This document shows, one piece after another, positions 20,938-30,689 of a stretch of 64,000 nucleotides of DNA. Source of the DNA: Rhizodiscina lignyota (lineage: Eukaryota > Ascomycota > Dothideomycetes > Aulographales > Rhizodiscinaceae); assembly GCA_010015805.1 (NCBI GenBank), contig ML978132.1, positions 844,226 through 908,225 on the forward strand, read 5' to 3'. The notes beneath the pieces were generated by a model. That model did no database searches. It saw nothing but the letters and a program-made list of their open reading frames with translations, and had not been told where the DNA came from. The stretch's first letter is position 1. Every line of letters begins with the position of its first letter. A program made the translations under genes and the position numbers.

Positions 20938-22603
20938 ATGGACTCGAAGGACGACAAACCTGAATTCAATGAGAAAATCACCTCAGACACGGCTACAGCA
21001 GCCGCCATCGCCACCGATGACGAGCACTCCATGACTGTTCGCGAGGCTTTCAGACGATATCCCTGGGCCTGCTTCTGGGCCATCGCAATGTCTCTAACCA
21101 TCATCATGGAGGGCTATGATGGTATCCTCCTCGCCAATCTGATCGCCTACCCGTCTTTCAAAAAGCAGTATGGCAACTACTATCCCGCTCTCGGCCAGTA
21201 CGTCGTGTCCGCGCCTTGGCAGGCTGGCCTTGGAAACGCAGCGAATTGTGGCGCCGTCTTGGGGCAGTTCTTGAATGGCTATGTCACTGAGAGATTCGGC
21301 CATCGGAGGGTGATCATGGTTGCTCTCGTGTTCCTAACCGGCTTCGTGTTCATTACGTTCTTTGCGAAGAGCATCGCCGTGCTGTGCGTCGGAGAGGTAC
21401 TGCTTGGCATACCATGGGGTATCTTCGCTATCATGGGCTCTGCGTACGCCTCAGAAGTGTGCCCACTTGCACTCAGAGGATATCTGCTGGCGTTTGTCAA
21501 TCTCTGCTGGGTCATCGGACAGTTTGTCGCTGCTGGCGTTCTGGAAGGGCTTGTGAACAACACCACGCAGTGGGCGTATCGCATACCATTCGCTGTTCAA
21601 TGGGCTTGGCCTGTACCACTCTTCATCCTTGCGCTGCTTGCTCCCGAGTCGCCATGGTGGCTGATTCGCAAAGGGCGGGTTGCCGATGCGGAGAAGTCTC
21701 TGCAGAGACTTTCTTCAAACATGTCGCCGACACAGATTCAGTTGAAGGTCGCGATGATGATGCACACGAATGCGTATGAGGAGACGCTGAACACCGAAAG
21801 CAGCTATCGGGACTGCTTCCGAGGGACGAATCTACGCCGAACAGAAGTTGCGTGTATGATTCTTGTTGCGCAAACACTTGCTGGAGAGGCCTTCGCCTAC
21901 AATGCGTAAGTTTATCATGGATACGAGAGCTTGTCGCGGGAAACATACTTACGTCTCGCTCCGCAGAACCTACTTTTTCACCCAAGCAGGTCTCGCAGCC
22001 AGCGACGCGTACAAGATGAACTTTGGCGCGACTGCATTAGCGTTTATCGCAACATGTGTGAGCTGGGTGCTCATGACGTATTTCGGCCGTAGGACGCTCC
22101 TCTGCACCGGCTTAGGCTTGATCGCCCTCGACTTGCTGCTCATTGGTTGTCTGAGCTACGCTGGAACGTCAGCAGCCACCTGGACGCAAGCCGCATTTGC
22201 GATGCTCTGGCTCGGACTCTACTCTTCGCTTCTTGGCCCGCAGTCGTTTACCGTGGCAGCTGAAATTTCAGCGACGCGATTGCGTGCGCAGACACTCTCA
22301 CTTGCTCGGAATGCGTATAACGTGGTCAACATTATCGACGGAGTTATTGAGCCGTACTTGATTAATCCGACTGAAGCAGGACTGAAGGGCAAGACAGCGT
22401 TTGTGTGGTTCGGAGTTTGTACACTTACCCTGGTGTGGGCGCTTTTCCGATTGCCGGAGACGAAGGGGAAGACGTATGAAGAACTGGACGTGCTATTTGA
22501 GAAGAGGGTGCCGGCGTGGAAGTTTAAGACGACGCAAGTGAATGAGGTTGCGGAGGCGAATGAGATATTGCGCGATAAAGATTGGATGCCAAAGACGGAC
22601 TAG
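20938..22603 (+). CDS. MFS sugar transporter, alpha-glucoside (maltose) permease type
   Basis: Exons 20938-21905 and 21967-22603 (intron 61 nt, GTAAGT..CGCAG) give 534 aa. The upstream frame lacks an ATG before 20938. About twelve membrane segments are visible. Sugar-porter signatures are present: GYVTERFGHRRV after TM2, PESPWWLIRKGR before the central loop, FGRR in the second half and PETKGKTYEELD near the C-terminus. The combination ITIIMEGYDGILL-like TM1 and AYNATYFFTQAGL in TM7 is typical of fungal MAL-type alpha-glucoside:H+ symporters. Exact sugar is not readable. Divergent from the ARH-like gene and followed by an aldehyde dehydrogenase on the other strand. Confidence 0.92.
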
Positions 22604-23189
22604 ATGATATTGAAAACGGCCCAAACGTGTTGTCGGACGGTGGTATGGTGTTGTCGGTTGTTGCGCTTTAGTACTGTTCGCGAGAAGTGTCCGGATAAAG
22701 AACTTCTGATATTATGAAACTATACGTCTGTGATCTTGCTTTGTCACTAAGCCTTCACTATGTGAAAGTTCTTCAACAGCGCATTTTATACACGCCTGAT
22801 CAGGTTAAAGCCTCCGGTGCTCCAAAACCCTGCCGTGTCATAAAGGGGCTAGGAACAAGTCGGGAGGCCACGTGGGGGAGCGGAGCTTGGGAACAGGGAG
22901 CTCAGGGTTATCCCATGTTTTGAGATATTCCAGAGTGAAGTTGATGAAACTCAAAAGTGAAAGTGGCTGATGGGATGCAGTTACATGAGGCACCGAAAAT
23001 TTAGAGATGGAAGCTACGGAGTGCAGGTCAGATGTATTGCAGCTGAATCTGATATCTGCAGTAGACTAGCATGCTGATTTCGTCATGTTTCTTGCGCCAT
23101 ACTGATGTGAGCAGAACGAAGGACAGCTTTTGTATTCTTGCACAAACCCATCATTCCGGCGTTCAATGTCTTTTTAAACTTGCCTAACT
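22604..23189. other. Convergent 3' intergenic region, no gene seen
   Basis: About 590 bp between the convergent sugar transporter and aldehyde dehydrogenase genes. Holds presumed 3' UTRs and terminators; no conserved frame or repeat. Confidence 0.5.
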
Positions 23190-24765
23190 TCACTTCTTCA
23201 AGTTCATGTTGATGTGAATGGTCTTCGGTTGCATGTAGTTCTTCAGGCCCTCAATACCGCTCTCACGGCCGTAACCGCTCTGTTTGTAGCCGCCAAACGG
23301 CGTCTGTGGTGAGCCGGCCCACGATGAGTTGATGGCGACGGTGCCTGACTCCACCTTGCCCGCTACGCGCAGCGCGCGGGCCATATCAGAGGTGTAAATT
23401 GTGCTGCCGAGGCCGTATGTGGTGTTGTTTGCCAACTTGATGGCGTCATCCTCGTCCTTGAATGTTCGTACGGAGATGACAGGGCCGAAGATCTCGTCGG
23501 TGTAAACCTTGGACGTCAAGCTTGGGTTCAGAAGCACAGTCGGTTGAACGAATGTGCCCTTGTCGCCGAGGCGGTCGCCACCTGTCAGTACCTCAACACC
23601 CTCGGCCTTGCCGTCCTTCAAGAAGCCCATGACGCGGTCGAACTGCTTCTTGTCGGCCAGAGGACCAAAGGCTGTCTCGGCCTTCGCTGGGTCGCCCATA
23701 ACCTTTGCAGCGTTCTCGTATGCTTCCTTAACCTTCTTGACATACTCCTGCGCAATGCTCTCTTGAACAAGAACGCGAGATGAGGCGACGCACACTTGAC
23801 CGGAGTTGCGCAGGAAGCCGTCGGCGGTGTGGAAAACGGCGTTGGTCATGTCAGCGTCCTCAAAGATCAGCGCAGGTGACTTGCCGCCGAGCTCGAGAGT
23901 GACCTTCTTCATGTTGGATTTCGTAGCAGCTTGCTGCACAGCACGCCCAGACGGGGCGGAGCCAGTGAAGGCGATCTTGGAGATCTGCATGTGCGAGGCG
24001 AGCATGGCACCGACGGGACCGGCACCAGCGACAATGTTGATGACACCTGGTGGGAAGCCAGCTTCCTTGATGTATTCACCGTAGGCAGCGAGGCCGAGAG
24101 GTGACTTCTCAGAAGACTTGAGAATGAAGACGTTTCCTGTGGCCATGGCGGGTGCCATCTTCCAGGCAGCCAGGGTGTGAGAGCCGTTCCAGGCGCAGAT
24201 ACCGGCGCATACACCTGCATAGGATGTTAATATCTGGTTGCCAGTGGAAAGTGGAGGCGTGAGAAAGCTCACCAAAAGGCTCATACTGAACAAGCTTATA
24301 GTATCCATCCTCATCTGGGGGATAGCTCTCGCCTGCAACCTTGCCTGCGTAGCCAGCATAGTAACGCCACAACGCAGCAGGCCCCAGCACCATCCTCTTC
24401 GCAACCGTTATCGGCTGGCCCATGGCAATGCTCTCCAACTTGGCAAGCTTCTCAGCGTTCGCCTCGAGTAGGTCTGCCAGCTTGTTCATGCACTTGGCCC
24501 GCTTGTGGCCGGCCAACTGGCGCCATGCTGGATACGCGGCCTTCGCAGCGTCAACTGCCCTGTCAATGTCGGCCTCGCTGGCCACTTGGACCTTGTCTGT
24601 CACGAGCGACTCATCCGTTGGGTTGTAGATGGCGACAGTCTCACCGGAGGAGGAGTTGCAGTACTGTAAAGACCAATTGTCAACTCCTTGATGGCCAGAA
24701 TGAGGGGTAGTGGGGAGCTGTCAAGTTACCTCGCCATTGATGAACAAACGGGTTTCGTACGACAT
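23190..24765 (-). CDS. NAD(P)+-dependent aldehyde dehydrogenase
   Basis: Three exons: 24765-24730, 24663-24273 and 24214-23190, total 1452 nt, 483 aa. The first exon codes only 12 residues (MSYETRLFINGE). Introns of 66 nt (GTAACT..TACAG) and 58 nt (GTGAGC..TGCAG) restore a continuous ALDH sequence. Family motifs: WNGSHTLAAWKMAPAMATGN substrate-tunnel region, FTGSAPSGRAV of the cofactor site, general-base Glu in LELGGKSP, catalytic Cys in NSGQVCVASSR, EIFGPVISV, and PFGGYKQSGYGRE near the end. The length is normal for a cytosolic ALDH. It oxidises aldehydes to acids; the exact substrate is not predictable. No targeting peptide seen. Confidence 0.94.
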
Positions 24766-26026
24766 GTTTGCGGCTGTCTAATTCTATGTGATCAATTGCT
24801 CGGCGCTGTTGGAGGTCAATTGGTCTATGTGAGAACTTTTCTCCAGCGAACAAGGGAGATGACATATTGGGCTGCCTTATATGCGGGGAGCTGTGGCATT
24901 TGGCTTGCCAGCTCGGTGAGAGCAGCTCAACCCCGCATATCTCCGGCTTACAACCTTCCGGATTTTAGGAGGGATCGGTAATTCAAGGTCAGCGGCCGCT
25001 TGACTGTACATATCGATGGAGCTGCTTCACCTTTGCTGCTGCGACTTTTCGGAGCACAACCATTCGTCTATGAGCACTCTGAGAGAAGAGACGAAGTCTT
25101 AAGCCCGTCTTGACCCTTTAACGCCCTGAGCTGCCAGGCCTATGACGCGTGACATCACGCGTCTGGCCGGAAAAACACTTTAGCCGGCCGACGCGTTCTC
25201 TCCCTCGCTTCCGCTCCGCTAGCCTCAGCAGTGGAGTAGTCCACGAACAGTCCACAGGACAGGCTCCACTCTTCATGTCGTGCTTACCTACATTATCTCA
25301 ACTTCCACAGCAATATTACAAATCGTCCAGATGATAGTCTGCATGTGGAGCATTCAGGAACGAGATCAGCTCCAACGTCTGGCATGAGACGCGTCCCATC
25401 ACTGGCCCGGAGAATGTGGAGTTCGTGTCGAAACGAGTCTATACTTCATCTCGTAATCGCTCCATCATGCAATCCTGACAGTGCGGCCGATGGGCACATT
25501 GCAAACTGAGTTTCGACATCGCTTCAGCCTGTCAACCTCAGAAGAGCGTCTCGAAGAGCACGTCTGGAGAATTGGACAACACCAGGAAGAACAGATTTCT
25601 CAGAAAGCCTTTCGAAATTTATCGATCTTGGCTTGTGATGTCTGCCTCTATACGAAGGACAACAAGTTGCTATTGTGGTCTTCAGTACGGAGCACTCCTT
25701 ATTCCACGTGATTGAACTCCTGACGGAGGGTTTTCTGTTTCGAATTTTCAATCAACACGAGCCAGCACGCCAGAGCTCAGTCCAAGCGACACCAAACCAG
25801 GCGATTGCTGGACTTGCGTGCTGAACGGCTGCTCTTTCACTCTCTCCGTGGCTAGAAAACATACGGCCGAGAACTATTCGCTGGAGACAACTTGAGGAAA
25901 TAGCATTGCATCAGTTCTATTTACAAAACCTGGAAGCTTTTAGTCTGCGACATTGGTCGTGAAATTTTTTACATCAGGCTGAAGATCTCGAACAGGACAA
26001 AGCCTGCCCGCAACGGCTGAGCCACA
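24766..26026. other. Intergenic interval, ALDH promoter side
   Basis: About 1.26 kb between the ALDH start and the stop of the next minus-strand gene. A few short frames only (25481-25711 plus and its antisense), none with a motif. Presumed ALDH promoter at the left edge; nothing else supported. Confidence 0.45.
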
Positions 26027-27559
26027 TCAGTACTGATACCTGAAATCCCTCTTCTCCCGATCAGTAATGTCCAACAGCTCCTCGCTCAGCACATGATCCG
26101 TATGATCATATCGGCCTTCTGCAACAGCCCGCTCCTTGGCACGATTCTGGAGCACGCAAATTCCTGCATACGAAGCGGCAAGCGGAATCGCTATCGCAGC
26201 ACAGCACATCAGCGTGATGTATCCGTTTTCGTACGCAGCGTGGAAAAAGAATGGCCCGATGACCGTCCCGATCGAGTATGCGGCAAACGCCATCATGTTG
26301 TTTGTCACTTTCTTCGAATGTCCGGAAGTGTTCTGCGCCGGCAGACTGGCGCTGAGCGTATACGCGCCCCAGAAGCAGTATGCGAGGTAGTACGCAGCTA
26401 AACGGCCATGTTTGAGATGTGTTGGGAGTTTCCAGATCAATGCCGTGCCCATGAGAGGGACCAAGCAAGTAATCGCCATTGTCAAGCATCGGATGTTCTT
26501 GGCCTGGACACCTACGATTGCGCAGATTACCGCACTGGAAGTTTGCATGGCGCCAGTCGGCATTCCGAGGAGGACGGATTGCAGTGGGCCGTATCCAAGT
26601 CCATTGACGATAAGCGAGGCAAACGTGGTCAAGCCCCCAGTAAACGAGGCGATGAGAACTTGATACAGGAACAGTACCCAACTCTTGGGATCTAGCAAAG
26701 CTTCTCTGACCTGGTACCACTTGATCCGCTTGTTTTCAATTCCGGTCTGGTTGCTCTGAATGCGGTGGATTGCAACGTACTTTTCCTTATCCGAGAGGAT
26801 GCGCCAAGTCGCTGGATTGGCTGGAAGCAGGAAGAATGTCCAGAAGCCCCAGAGAACTGTAATCCCGCCCATAGTGATGAAGAGCAGCCGCCATGAAGCG
26901 ATTGATGCGTCTTTTCCGCCCACACCAATCCCGTAGCTGATCGGACCGACAATCAGAGAAGCCAGAGCAGCCAGGTATATCGAAATACGAAGGGGTTGCT
27001 CCGCTTGAGTGTACATCATGACACAGTACACCTGGCAGGACGGAAATATTGGCGATTCGGCAAAGCCAAGCAAAAATCGTAGCGCCATGATTGTTGGGAA
27101 ATTCTGCGCTGCTCCAAGCAACATTGTGAACGCGCCCCATAATACAATCATCGTCGGCACCAGCAGATTCAATTTGAGTCGCTGCACCAAATACGCCGCA
27201 GGCACCTCGCCACAGAAAATTCCGATTGCAACGATTGCTCCAATCCAGCTGAGTCCGTTGCTGTTGATGTGCAGATCCTTTGTCATGCCGTACAGCGCCG
27301 CATTTGATACCACAATCTTGTCGACAGCGGAGATCATGCCTGTGAAGAACAGTACGGGCATTAAGTGCAGATCGATTTTGCGCCGCACCGCGCGAGCCTC
27401 CGCTTCGGTGTACGAGTACGCGTGGGTTGTGAGGACATGCGCAGATAAATCCAGAAAACGTTCATCTTCGATTTGTTTTTCAATAACATTGTCGTCGTTA
27501 GTTTGCGAGACGACGAGCTCGATGTTCTCACGATCGTTGATGGCTTTGCTTTCAGCCAT
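26027..27559 (-). CDS. MFS anion:cation symporter, allantoate-permease (Dal5) type
   Basis: Single-exon, 510 aa, ATG at 27559. Twelve membrane segments. Features of the fungal Dal5/Tna1 (ACS) branch: charged N-terminus ending AVRRKIDLHLMPVLFFTGMISAVDKI, LRFLLGFAESPIFPSC in the fourth segment, and the TM10-11 signature NTSGHSKKVTNNMMAFAAYSIGTVIGP. Relatives import allantoate, ureidosuccinate, nicotinate or other carboxylates across the plasma membrane. The neighbouring Zn2Cys6 gene lies 475 bp upstream on the same strand and may regulate it. Confidence 0.92.
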   Translation of the reverse strand: MAESKAINDRENIELVVSQTNDDNVIEKQIEDERFLDLSAHVLTTHAYSYTEAEARAVRRKIDLHLMPVLFFTGMISAVDKIVVSNAALYGMTKDLHINSNGLSWIGAIVAIGIFCGEVPAAYLVQRLKLNLLVPTMIVLWGAFTMLLGAAQNFPTIMALRFLLGFAESPIFPSCQVYCVMMYTQAEQPLRISIYLAALASLIVGPISYGIGVGGKDASIASWRLLFITMGGITVLWGFWTFFLLPANPATWRILSDKEKYVAIHRIQSNQTGIENKRIKWYQVREALLDPKSWVLFLYQVLIASFTGGLTTFASLIVNGLGYGPLQSVLLGMPTGAMQTSSAVICAIVGVQAKNIRCLTMAITCLVPLMGTALIWKLPTHLKHGRLAAYYLAYCFWGAYTLSASLPAQNTSGHSKKVTNNMMAFAAYSIGTVIGPFFFHAAYENGYITLMCCAAIAIPLAASYAGICVLQNRAKERAVAEGRYDHTDHVLSEELLDITDREKRDFRYQY

Positions 27560-28034
27560 GTCGGAGCAGTTGAGGCCAATTCTTGTTCCAAGTCTCGCTC
27601 GTCTGCCACAAGCCTGGCTCCGTCAGATTTTCAAATATAAGCTGGGCAGAAAACATATTTCGAATCTTTTGATCGACGCTTGCTGTCGGGGTTGTGCATT
27701 CGTTGGATCTAACTCCCCGCGTGTGGGGTGCAGCGGATCCTGCGCTTCCGCCAATCACAAATGAGCATCATCATCAACAGCCAATCACGTACGAGCCGTG
27801 GGAAACTGATTCTATCACAGCCCAAGGATGGATGAAAGCGAGTGACAGCGTTTCGAAAAGACGAACCGGCGCGAATACCGAAGACGAATAAAGAAAATGC
27901 TCACTAAACAGGAGTCAGTCACTCACTGACTTAGGGAAGAATTCTCTTTCGGCGCATTTGAAGAAAGAGTTGAGCGTCAGACCACAGCTGTCATAGGCAC
28001 TCTCTTGGTGATCCGGAGCTTGTTTCAAACCAGT
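27560..28034. promoter_or_regulatory. Intergenic region upstream of the allantoate-permease-like gene
   Basis: 475 bp between the permease start and the stop of the Zn2Cys6 gene, both on the minus strand. Presumed permease promoter; no further signal recognised. Confidence 0.4.
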
Positions 28035-29846
28035 TCATCTCTCTCCCATGGTACTAAAGTCCATTGGAAATTGCCAAGGAAATTCCGAGTTCATAAATCC
28101 ATCCCAGTTGAATGCGCTAGGATCGAATTGACTGTAGTCGAACGCCGGAGGTAGAACCTGGGAGTGAGCCTCTGAGGCATGCGGCATACCGTCTCCATTG
28201 GGGACGCTCGGCTGAAGGGAGCTATTCGACACTGTCGAGTTTGAAACATCGGTATCGGAAGAGTGGTTGCTGCGGCCAAGAGCCTCTGCAGCCTCCAACT
28301 TGCTTCTCTGGCACATCCTCACAAGATTCTCGGCCATAGAGATGACCTTCTGCATTGTTGGTGTCTGGAAGCATTGTTCGATTCTCCGTAGTGCACCCAT
28401 GATCCATTCTATGTGCGACAGACTCTCATGTGTATCCATTGACAGCAGCATGCACAGGAATTGAAAGGGTACGTGCACAACGTGCCACCACGGCTGACCG
28501 TCTTCCGCTAGACGCAGTGCTGCCTCCAAGCCCGGCCGGCCCAGCTCGATTATCAGCGAAAGAGTCGGACGAGGGATGACCGCCGTTGTCAAGCGCATGA
28601 AACGATATACGCAGAATGCATGACAGGATTTATGCAGCTGAATAACATCGTGCACGTCTGTCGGAAGGCGACTGATCTCGCCAAGTAGTGCTGTCAACTC
28701 TTCCATGGACTTGCGCTCTGCCACGTTGCACATTTGTAACCCTATGCGATATATTGAGACGAGCAGTGGCGTGTAGTCGTTCGAGTCGTTGGAGGATAGC
28801 GGCGGAGGACACGGGATTGAGACGAATGATCTACTGGAGGGAGAAGGGTCGTATTCATTGCAGATCCAAGTGTTGAGAAGTCGAGCGACCCAGTGCAGCT
28901 TCGCGTGGAGGCTTGCTTTGTGTGGGTCGTCACATTTGAGTGCGATCGAGCTTCTACAGCTACCCGCATCACCCTCTATCGCTGAGATGGACGAATGAGT
29001 TGCAATCCAAGTAGAGTGTGGATCGACAGCCATGCGAAGATACAAGACTTGGAGAATCCAGGCACTTGCAATGTCGTGCGAAACTGGTGATGTTGAATCC
29101 ACAGGAGTCCAGCTCTCCAACATACTCTTTGCGAGCTCGACGATTTCCGGCTCCGTTCCTAAGGCTTCGGTACCGGAGAACAGCGAGCCAAGTGCTACGA
29201 CACCGCAGAGAACAGTATCATATTCGGTCGAGGATCCATTCCATCGAGTGTGTAACTGTTGTCGAAAGCGTATCGGATCGATGATTGAGTAGACGGGATG
29301 GATCTTTGTGAAGTATACAGAGGAGTACTTCTGGACCTCCACCTGCGAAGTCAGGCTTGTAATGGATCGATCGAAGGCCGTTCTTCTCAGACCAAGGTTC
29401 CACGAGTCACCGAGCGTCGAATAGTACGGTTTCTTGCTTAACTGGTTTGCGAGGCGTTTTATGAAGTTCGACCCGCTGGGAACGATGATCGGACGACGTT
29501 TTATCTGGACGTGGTTCTGCACAGGAGCAGGTTCCGAAGGCATCCATGGACCAATGGAGCTCTCGACGGTGGTACTCCCGCTTGGATTAGCCTCTGATGG
29601 TGCTGCGGGAGGAGTAATCTGCTTGACATTGGGAGAGTTTTCAGGCGGAGTAATGTGGTTCGAGGGATGAACGCTCTTTCGAGAAGGGGTGAAGACACAT
29701 TCGTACTCGTATCTCAGACACGAGTAGCATGGCTCTCGCCCGATGCATTTGCGCTTCTGCTTCCGACACGCGTCGCAGGCCTGTCTCGATTTCCGCCGCC
29801 CGATCGTCCCCTGCTGTCTGTTTCTCGTCGGTTGCTCTGTTGCCAT
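28035..29846 (-). CDS. Zn2Cys6 transcription factor
   Basis: 603 aa from ATG at 29846; the frame extends farther upstream without another ATG that fits. The binuclear zinc cluster is near the N-terminus: ACDACRKQKRKCIGREPCYSC followed by LRYEYEC, with spacing C-x2-C-x6-C-x5-C-x2-C-x6-C, and basic residues between the second and third Cys. After a Ser/Pro-rich linker, the middle region (KYSSVYFTKIHPVYSIIDP, residues ~180 on) matches the fungal transcription-factor middle homology region. The C-terminal end is acidic, aromatic and Asn/Pro-rich (FDYSQFDPSAFNWDGF), a plausible activation domain. Nuclear regulator by family. Flanked by two MFS transporters, which are candidate targets. Confidence 0.92.
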   Translation of the reverse strand: MATEQPTRNRQQGTIGRRKSRQACDACRKQKRKCIGREPCYSCLRYEYECVFTPSRKSVHPSNHITPPENSPNVKQITPPAAPSEANPSGSTTVESSIGPWMPSEPAPVQNHVQIKRRPIIVPSGSNFIKRLANQLSKKPYYSTLGDSWNLGLRRTAFDRSITSLTSQVEVQKYSSVYFTKIHPVYSIIDPIRFRQQLHTRWNGSSTEYDTVLCGVVALGSLFSGTEALGTEPEIVELAKSMLESWTPVDSTSPVSHDIASAWILQVLYLRMAVDPHSTWIATHSSISAIEGDAGSCRSSIALKCDDPHKASLHAKLHWVARLLNTWICNEYDPSPSSRSFVSIPCPPPLSSNDSNDYTPLLVSIYRIGLQMCNVAERKSMEELTALLGEISRLPTDVHDVIQLHKSCHAFCVYRFMRLTTAVIPRPTLSLIIELGRPGLEAALRLAEDGQPWWHVVHVPFQFLCMLLSMDTHESLSHIEWIMGALRRIEQCFQTPTMQKVISMAENLVRMCQRSKLEAAEALGRSNHSSDTDVSNSTVSNSSLQPSVPNGDGMPHASEAHSQVLPPAFDYSQFDPSAFNWDGFMNSEFPWQFPMDFSTMGER

Positions 29847-30689
29847 GGTGAATTGCGATCTGCTTTGGTCGTTCCAAGCCCCTATCCACGGTACGCTGCA
29901 AACGATCAAGCTGCGGTTGCACTCCTTCGCTTGCTTTTGTTCAACAAATTCAATTTGGCCGGTACACAGAAGACAATTCAGAGAAGATGCAAATGGCACT
30001 CTCAAACTCGAACAGCATCAAGCATGGAAGCCACAGAAGCATTGTGGACGTTCGAATTGCCAGAGGCGTCGAATTGGTTTTTGAGGGATGAACGGGACCA
30101 ACGGTAGACAATCGGGATGGTCGGGATGGTCGGGATGGTCGGAGTATCGGGCACTGTGGTTGAGGTTAGTCAGCAGCGACTACACTTTGGGAGAACAGTA
30201 GCCCAGTCCCCTAGTTATCGTTCCCCATTTTACGACAGCGGTTCACTAAACAAGCACAGTTCCCTCATTCTCTATGCTCTATCTATGCTCTATAATAGCA
30301 GTCGGCCAAAACTCGGGAGTTCGGCGCCAACACGGTCTGAAGATACTCCTTGTCCACGTGAAATGTCGCCGCCCTAAACGGCAAAGCGGAGCATCGCGGC
30401 CGCTTTAAGGACGACCTGTGTTCCTCGCCCGCATCTACCTTAATACCTCTGTATTGCTTCATATTCGAATTTCCGAGCGCTAATAGTGGATATGTAACGT
30501 ATGCGTATAGCTGTGATAGAGTGCCGAATGATCCAAGGCAAGTTCTGTGCGTCTTGCACAAGTGGCCATATCTAAGAATGGCTTCGCTCAATTATATATT
30601 TAGTTCTTTCGATAGTATATCAATGCATCTCAGTTGTGTGTGCGTGCATTCAATGCATCTTTGAAACCATCTTTCTCATCTTTATAAAC
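29847..30689. promoter_or_regulatory. Divergent promoter region between Zn2Cys6 regulator and DHA1 transporter
   Basis: 843 bp between divergent starts. It contains a short 9-bp tandem repeat rich in CGG triplets, the half-site bound by Zn2Cys6 proteins (annotated separately). No conserved frame. Confidence 0.5.
30112..30143 (+). repeat. 9-bp tandem repeat (TCGGGATGG), about 3.5 copies, with CGG half-sites
   Basis: Three perfect units TCGGGATGG at 30112-30120, 30121-30129 and 30130-30138, then a partial TCGGA. Each unit carries one CGG at a fixed 9-bp spacing, about 270 bp upstream of the Zn2Cys6 start and 550 bp upstream of the DHA1 start. Direct CGG repeats are typical Zn2Cys6 targets; regulation here is inference. 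Confidence 0.75.
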
